A stretch of 9,475 bases of DNA from Acidobacteriaceae bacterium (GTDB lineage: Bacteria > Acidobacteriota > Terriglobia > Terriglobales > Acidobacteriaceae), in the NCBI GenBank assembly GCA_003167305.1, contig PMTP01000186.1:1137-10611 (forward strand), written 5' to 3'. The notes under the pieces are model-generated. The model saw only the letters and a program-made list of their open reading frames with translations, was not told the DNA's origin and ran no database searches. The translations under genes were made by a program, and so were the position numbers. This document shows, piece after piece, positions 6,286-9,475 of the stretch. How positions within the stretch are numbered: position 1 is the first letter of the stretch; the number at the start of each line of letters is the position of its first letter.

Positions 6286-7686
6286 TTACAGATTTTCTAT
6301 GATCCGCGTCGCAAACTCGCTGGTGCCGACCTTGGTTGCGCCCGCCGTCTGCCGCTCGAAATCATACGTCACGAACTTCTGTAGTATCGTCTTTTCCAGC
6401 GACGCCTCAATCAGCCGCGCCGCTTCCTTCCAGCCGATGAAATCCAGCAGCATCACGCCGGAGAGAATCACCGAGCCGGGATTGATCATGTCCTTGTCCG
6501 CGTACTTCGGAGCGGTGCCGTGCGTGGCCTCGAAGACCGCGTAGCCGTCGCCGATGTTGGCGCCCGGAGCGATGCCCAGTCCGCCCACCTGCGCCGCCGC
6601 CGCATCCGAGATGTAGTCGCCATTCAAATTAGTTGTCGCCAGCACGCTGTAGTCCTCCGGGCGGATGATGATCTGCTGGAAGATCGAGTCGGCGATACGG
6701 TCGTTGATGAGCAGCTTCGACTTCCATACGCCGTTGCCGTGGGATGGGCCGATGGTGCGGAGCACGCCCTCGATCTCCAGATAAACCGCGTCGCGGTAGC
6801 TCGAAGAGCCCATCTCCAGCCCAGGCTCAATCAACGCGGCATTCTGCTCGACGGTCAGGCCGGGGTGGGCATCGTTGTTGCCCAGAATCCAGCTTTCGCG
6901 CTCGGTGACGGTCTCGGCGCGGAACTCCTCGACCGCAACCTCGTAGCCCCACTCGCGGAAGGCCCCCTCGGTGAACTTCTGGATGTTGCCCTTGTGGACC
7001 AGCGTGACGGTCTTGCGCCCCTGCTCCAGCGCGGCGCGGATGGCGTAGCGCACCAGCCGTTTCGAGCCGAAGATCGAGATCGGCTTGATGCCCACGCCGG
7101 AGTCTTCGCGCACTTTTTTCTTGGTTTCGGACAAGAGGTCGTTGTTGAGAAAGTCAATCAGCCGCGCCGCGTCCGCCGAGCCTTCTTTGAACTCGATGCC
7201 CGCGTAGACGTCCTCGGTGTTCTCGCGGTAGATGACGATGTCCACCCGCTCCGGGTGCTTCACCGGGCTGGGCACGCCCTGATAGTACTTGACCGGCCGC
7301 ACGCAGGCGTAGAGGTCGAGGAGCTGGCGCAGCGCCACGTTGAGCGAGCGAATGCCGCCACCCACCGGCGTCGTCAGCGGTCCCTTGATGGAGACGCGCA
7401 GATCGCGCGCCGCGGCCACCGTGTCGTCCGGCAGCCATGCGCCGAAGCCCCGAAAGGCCTTTTCGCCGGCGAAGATCTCGAACCAGCGAATCGCCCGCTT
7501 GCCGCCGTAGGCCTTCTCGACCGCGGCGTCGAAGACCCGCTCGGAGGCCTTCCAGATGTCGCGCCCCGTGCCGTCGCCCTCGATGTAAGGAATGATGGGA
7601 TGGTCGGGCACCTCAAACTGCCCGTTAGCGTACTCGATTGGCTGGCCGTCCTGCGGCAATTCCAACCCGTTGTAGGTGGCTTGCAT
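6286..7686 (-). CDS. icd: NADP-dependent isocitrate dehydrogenase
   Basis: Converts isocitrate to 2-oxoglutarate and CO2 with NADP, the TCA step before glutamate synthesis (cytosolic homodimer). The 466 residues align closely with E. coli Icd: [15 protein letters not shown] [13 protein letters not shown] (29-41), [22 protein letters not shown] with S114 at the phospho-regulated serine (E. coli S113), [69 protein letters not shown] and TYDFER. The KY and Y...R residues that read the NADP 2'-phosphate are kept. Between REWGY and DRIADS there are about 48 more residues than in E. coli, so the protein is longer than the usual 416. ATG 7686 matches the family N-terminus; AGGAGG lies 14 bases upstream, which is unusually far. 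The open frame extends 57 codons further up but that part looks non-coding. It is followed by mdh. Confidence 0.96.
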   Translation of the reverse strand: MQATYNGLELPQDGQPIEYANGQFEVPDHPIIPYIEGDGTGRDIWKASERVFDAAVEKAYGGKRAIRWFEIFAGEKAFRGFGAWLPDDTVAAARDLRVSIKGPLTTPVGGGIRSLNVALRQLLDLYACVRPVKYYQGVPSPVKHPERVDIVIYRENTEDVYAGIEFKEGSADAARLIDFLNNDLLSETKKKVREDSGVGIKPISIFGSKRLVRYAIRAALEQGRKTVTLVHKGNIQKFTEGAFREWGYEVAVEEFRAETVTERESWILGNNDAHPGLTVEQNAALIEPGLEMGSSSYRDAVYLEIEGVLRTIGPSHGNGVWKSKLLINDRIADSIFQQIIIRPEDYSVLATTNLNGDYISDAAAAQVGGLGIAPGANIGDGYAVFEATHGTAPKYADKDMINPGSVILSGVMLLDFIGWKEAARLIEASLEKTILQKFVTYDFERQTAGATKVGTSEFATRIIENL

Positions 7687-7865
7687 CGGTTTTTTGTGAT
7701 CCTCCTCACATACAGTCAGTTTAGAGGCTACCACCTGCAAATCGCGCGTGGCAATGGCGCGGGACCGGAGCGGGGTTCTCATGGCAGAAGGCATTCCCAA
7801 AATGCTGCAACTTCCGGGGGGGCAGTTTCCGAATAGGCGACCAACCGACCGGAACACCTTGGCTC

Positions 7866-7871
7866 TATAAT
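7866..7871 (+). promoter_or_regulatory. Consensus -10 box 6 bases before the hypothetical gene start
   Basis: TATAAT (7866-7871) is a perfect -10 hexamer. Transcription would begin near 7878, which is the A of the ATG, so the mRNA may be leaderless; no ribosome binding site precedes the ATG. No recognisable -35 lies 16-18 bases upstream and there is no TG extension, so strength or activator dependence is unknown. The remaining part of the 191-base gap to icd holds only a G7 run (7815-7821) and weak icd promoter candidates such as TTGCCA on the minus strand. Confidence 0.5.
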
Positions 7872-7877
7872 TCCAGC

Positions 7878-8306
7878 ATGCCAGATGCTCATCTTAAAGG
7901 CCGTGCGAGACCTAAGCCATTTATGGAGCACCCGACCGGGCAGTTCGCGACGGCACTTGAGGCCATGGCGGATGCCATTCAACGCCTGCGCGTGCTTCCC
8001 GAGTGGAACGAGTGGATAGTCTTCTGTGCGCAAGGCGCAGGACACAATGAAAATAGCTACCACCTCGGTGAAATCCGCATGCGTCGCGAGTCGATTGATC
8101 CCGGAATCCCCATCGATGTCGAGGCGATTGCGAAAGCCTCCCAGGTGCAAAAGTCAAGCATCGTCGGAGACGGAGGGATTTACAAGTTGTCTGGCGCAAC
8201 ACCTCTCGAAGCGGCACGAATACTCGATGCGATTTTTCGCAATCATCTCAAGATTCGACCATTTGCGGATGGAGGCAACGATTACGCAATTGGCGCGGAG
8301 TGGTAA
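7878..8306 (+). CDS. Uncharacterised 142-residue protein
   Basis: I do not recognise this family. The protein has no signal peptide or membrane segment and appears to be a compact alpha/beta protein. From the N-terminus: a basic lead (1-15), a helix [20 protein letters not shown] (about 25-44), a strand [11 protein letters not shown] (about 46-56), a striking polar motif [19 protein letters not shown] (about 57-75), a further helix around [10 protein letters not shown], then [33 protein letters not shown] and the C-terminal NDYAIGAEW. The conserved-looking motifs ([24 protein letters not shown]) suggest a real, constrained protein and possibly a ligand-binding or enzymatic site. ATG 7878 is preceded by a -10 box rather than a ribosome binding site; an internal ATG at 7923 is the alternative. 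It sits beside vapBC in what looks like a small accessory block, but shared function is only a guess. Confidence 0.75.
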   Translation: MPDAHLKGRARPKPFMEHPTGQFATALEAMADAIQRLRVLPEWNEWIVFCAQGAGHNENSYHLGEIRMRRESIDPGIPIDVEAIAKASQVQKSSIVGDGGIYKLSGATPLEAARILDAIFRNHLKIRPFADGGNDYAIGAEW

Positions 8307-8340
8307 GCATCACTGAACTTCCCGCATCGCTGTACTGAGG

Positions 8341-8372
8341 GGTTCCGAGTGTATGACCGGCAAATCGGAACC
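8341..8372. repeat. Inverted repeat between the hypothetical gene and vapB
   Basis: GGTTCCGA (8341-8348) and TCGGAACC (8365-8372) are perfect 8-base arms around a 16-base spacer. They lie 34 bases after the stop at 8306 and 24 bases before the vapB -35. No T-run follows, so an intrinsic terminator is unlikely. It may be a distal operator for vapBC or a 3'-end structure of the upstream gene. A smaller CCGA/TCGG pair follows at 8371-8384. Confidence 0.45.
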
Positions 8373-8396
8373 GACCCAGATCGGCACTTGAAAAGA

Positions 8397-8426
8397 TTGA
8401 CATCATGATGCCTTTCGGCCTAGCAT
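8397..8426 (+). promoter_or_regulatory. vapBC promoter with an internal palindromic operator candidate
   Basis: TTGACA (8397-8402) is a perfect -35, and TAGCAT (8421-8426) is a 4-of-6 -10 after an 18-base spacer. The perfect 10-base palindrome CATCATGATG (8401-8410) overlaps the -35 end and the spacer. This is where a VapB ribbon-helix-helix dimer would block RNA polymerase, giving the autoregulation known for vapBC loci. GATGC/GCATC (8407-8411 and 8422-8426) forms a second inverted pair reaching the -10. Transcription would start near 8433, the first base of the vapB GTG codon. Confidence 0.55.
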
Positions 8427-8432
8427 CAAGAT

Positions 8433-8678
8433 GTGCGAACCACTCTCACCATCGACGACGACATTGCCGTGCTCATCGAGCAGGAGCAACGGCGCTCGGG
8501 CGCTTCCTTCAAGGGGACGGTCAACCGGCTGCTGCGCCATGGGCTGATGAACTCCAAGGATCAAGAGGCTGCGAAGCCCTTTGAAGTGACGCCGATCCCC
8601 ATGGGACTGCCACCGGGGTTGAGCTACGATTGTATCTCCAAACTGCTCGATGATTTGGACGGGCCATACCACCGGTGA
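8433..8678 (+). CDS. vapB: VapB-type antitoxin (ribbon-helix-helix)
   Basis: An 81-residue antitoxin of the kind paired with PIN toxins. The N-terminus MRTTLTIDDDIAVLIEQEQRRSGASFKGTVNRLLRHGL (1-38) has the beta strand and two helices of a ribbon-helix-helix DNA-binding domain; TTLTID is the DNA-contacting strand. The C-terminal PFEVTPIPMGLPPGLSYDCISKLLDDLDGPYHR (49-81) is the toxin-wrapping part and matches the typical ending of this antitoxin group. The start is GTG at 8433; no convincing ribosome binding site precedes it, and a -10-like box lies 6 bases before, so the mRNA may be leaderless. An ATG at 8431 is in another frame. The stop overlaps the toxin start by 4 bases (GTGA), which couples toxin translation to antitoxin translation. 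It should repress its own promoter together with VapC. Confidence 0.9.
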   Translation: MRTTLTIDDDIAVLIEQEQRRSGASFKGTVNRLLRHGLMNSKDQEAAKPFEVTPIPMGLPPGLSYDCISKLLDDLDGPYHR

Positions 8679-9109
8679 TCGTTCTCGACGCCAACCTGCT
8701 GCTCTATGCCTACGACAGTACGATGCCGCAGCACGACGCGGCGCGTTCGTGGCTGAATGGTGCCTTCTCAGCGGATGAGTTGATAGGCCTTCCCTGGCAG
8801 ACTGTCTCTGCCTTCCTGCGCATCTCTTCCGACTCACGAATCCCCGGCAAGCGTTTCACTATCGAAGAGGCAATTAGCATTGTGCGGCAGTGGATGGAAT
8901 TGAAACAGGTCCGCCTGCTCGTGCCGGGTGAACGTCATTGGTCCATCTTTCAATGGATGCTGATCGAGGGACAGGTCCGAGGTCCAATGACCACTGATGC
9001 ACAACTGGCGGCGCTGACCATTGAAAGTGGTGGTGTGCTCTACACAAATGACCGCGACTTTGCCCGCTTTCCCGGCCTGCGCTGGGTCAATCCCTTGCAG
9101 GAATCCTGA
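8675..9109 (+). CDS. vapC: VapC-type toxin, PIN-domain ribonuclease
   Basis: A 144-residue single PIN domain, the usual length for VapC toxins, which cut tRNA or rRNA with a Mg2+-bound acidic centre and stop translation when free of VapB. Acidic residues in place: D5 in VLDANLLLYAYD, D108 in TTDAQLAAL, and D126/D128 in YTNDRDFARFPGLRW. The second canonical acidic position (Glu near residue 43 in many VapCs) is occupied by WQTVSAFLR, as I recall for the mycobacterial-type subgroup ending FARFPGLRWVNPL, so this is probably subgroup-normal and not inactivating. The frame is intact with no stop or truncation. The GTG start at 8675 overlaps the vapB stop. Nothing on either side looks like a transposase or integrase, so the cassette is self-contained. 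Confidence 0.93.
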   Translation: MIVLDANLLLYAYDSTMPQHDAARSWLNGAFSADELIGLPWQTVSAFLRISSDSRIPGKRFTIEEAISIVRQWMELKQVRLLVPGERHWSIFQWMLIEGQVRGPMTTDAQLAALTIESGGVLYTNDRDFARFPGLRWVNPLQES

Positions 9110-9148
9110 AGAAGCTCTGCACAAGTCCAACGCGGTATTCCGCATCCT

Positions 9149-9160
9149 GGAAGGCCTTCC
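9149..9160. repeat. Perfect 12-base palindrome after vapC
   Basis: GGAAGGCCTTCC lies 39 bases after the vapC stop, in the 202-base gap before the pilC start. It lacks a loop and a T-run, so it is more like a protein-binding site than a terminator. A second inverted pair, CTTTCGC/GCGAAAG (9182-9188 and 9213-9219), lies further on. Either may belong to the pilC upstream region. No strong promoter is visible in this gap. Confidence 0.3.
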
Positions 9161-9311
9161 GCCTTTGAGCGCTGGTTGCGCCTTTCGCGTCTATCCGTTA
9201 CGAACAGAGTGGGCGAAAGCTGGTAACCTGAATCCTGAGAAGAAATAGCCTGGGAAGAGGCGGAGGGTCCAGTCTGGATCTGATCTGGGGTTTACCCGGG
9301 CGGGCAGAGGC

Positions 9312-9475
9312 ATGGCGGAGTTCATCATTAAATTGGCCGACGAGCGCGGCCGCGTGCAGGAGCAGGTGCAGTCGGCGGCGACTGCCGAGGAGCTGCGCGC
9401 CCGCTTTGCCCATGCCGGCTACCACGTCTTCAGCGTGCGCGCCCGCTCCGGGTTTGGCGGCCTCAAGCGCGGCAA
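9312..9475 (+). CDS. pilC: Type IV pilus / type II secretion inner-membrane platform protein, N-terminus (runs off the right edge)
   Basis: The 54 visible residues, beginning MAEFIIKLADERGRVQEQV and continuing SAATAEELRARFAHAGYHVFSVRARSGFGG, match the cytoplasmic N-terminal start of GspF/PilC proteins. In these, a modified-substrate strand (FIIKLADERGRV) and an AEELRARF helix precede the first GspF helical domain. PilC anchors the pilus assembly ATPases to the inner membrane. The two GspF domains and membrane segments lie outside the window, so the call rests on the N-terminus alone and PilC cannot be told from GspF. ATG 9312 is the only reasonable start, as no ATG, GTG or TTG lies in frame just upstream; AGAGG ends only 1 base before it, too close to be an ideal ribosome binding site. 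In many acidobacterial genomes this gene follows pilB and pilT, which is not the case here. Confidence 0.7.
   Translation, partial: MAEFIIKLADERGRVQEQVQSAATAEELRARFAHAGYHVFSVRARSGFGGLKRG

Noticed and set aside
6520..7836. Plus-strand open frame of 438 codons antisense to icd
   Set aside because: It is the complement of a confidently identified icd gene in GC-rich DNA, and its translation is a low-complexity mix of Val, Ala, Asp and Arg with no known domain.
7687..7857. 57-codon N-terminal extension of icd
   Set aside because: The family N-terminus aligns at ATG 7686, and the extension has no similarity to Icd and no signal or targeting character.
7779..8150. Minus-strand frame antisense to the hypothetical gene
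   Set aside because: No ribosome binding site or motif is seen, and the plus-strand frame has better codon character and a -10 box.
7878..9109. A complete new defence island around vapBC
   Set aside because: Only one unknown gene and one standard TA pair are present between housekeeping genes, with no nuclease, helicase, integrase or phage gene. The evidence is too thin for a system.

Overview
The window looks like a chromosomal segment of a GC-rich, Gram-negative-type bacterium, most likely an Acidobacteriota member. The reasons are a secreted DUF3617 protein, a DUF4254 protein, a GspF/PilC-type N-terminus of acidobacterial flavour, and frequent GTG/TTG starts behind clear Shine-Dalgarno sequences. 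The assignment comes from remembered family resemblance, not a database search. I found no rRNA, tRNA, CRISPR array, transposase or integrase.

Layout. 1-1003 (minus): the N-terminal part of galT (UDP-sugar metabolism), cut by the window edge, preceded by a small HEAT-like helical-repeat protein in an apparent two-gene operon. 1004-1196: a divergent intergenic region. 1197-4193 (plus): a DUF4254 protein, a well-formed sigma70-type promoter, a TPR protein nearly touching a YvcK/CofD-family gluconeogenesis/cell-envelope factor, then a secreted DUF3617 protein with its own strong ribosome binding site. 4251-7686 (minus): a J-domain protein with a winged-helix-like C-terminus, a 385-base gene-free stretch with TTCC-N-GGAA-type sites, and then the TCA-cycle genes mdh and icd (transcribed icd to mdh), separated by a two-tier imperfect palindrome of 71 bases. 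7878-9109 (plus): a small accessory block, made of an unrecognised 142-residue protein and a vapBC toxin-antitoxin pair. 9312-9475 (plus): the start of a pilC/gspF gene that runs off the right edge.

How the genes work together. icd and mdh form a TCA-cycle pair in which icd probably also supplies mdh transcription, with the palindrome between them as a candidate RNA-processing, attenuation or mobile-repeat element. The TPR-yvcK pair is probably co-expressed. The vapBC cassette is a self-contained module (GTGA overlap, palindromic operator candidate). Both it and the preceding hypothetical gene have a -10-like hexamer exactly 6 bases before the start codon, which suggests leaderless transcripts.

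Most of the window is ordinary housekeeping sequence. The parts that merit attention are the icd-mdh palindrome, the J-domain/winged-helix protein with its upstream site cluster, the unrecognised gene at 7878-8306, and the leaderless-style promoters of the accessory block. I do not see convincing evidence for a large undescribed multi-gene system.
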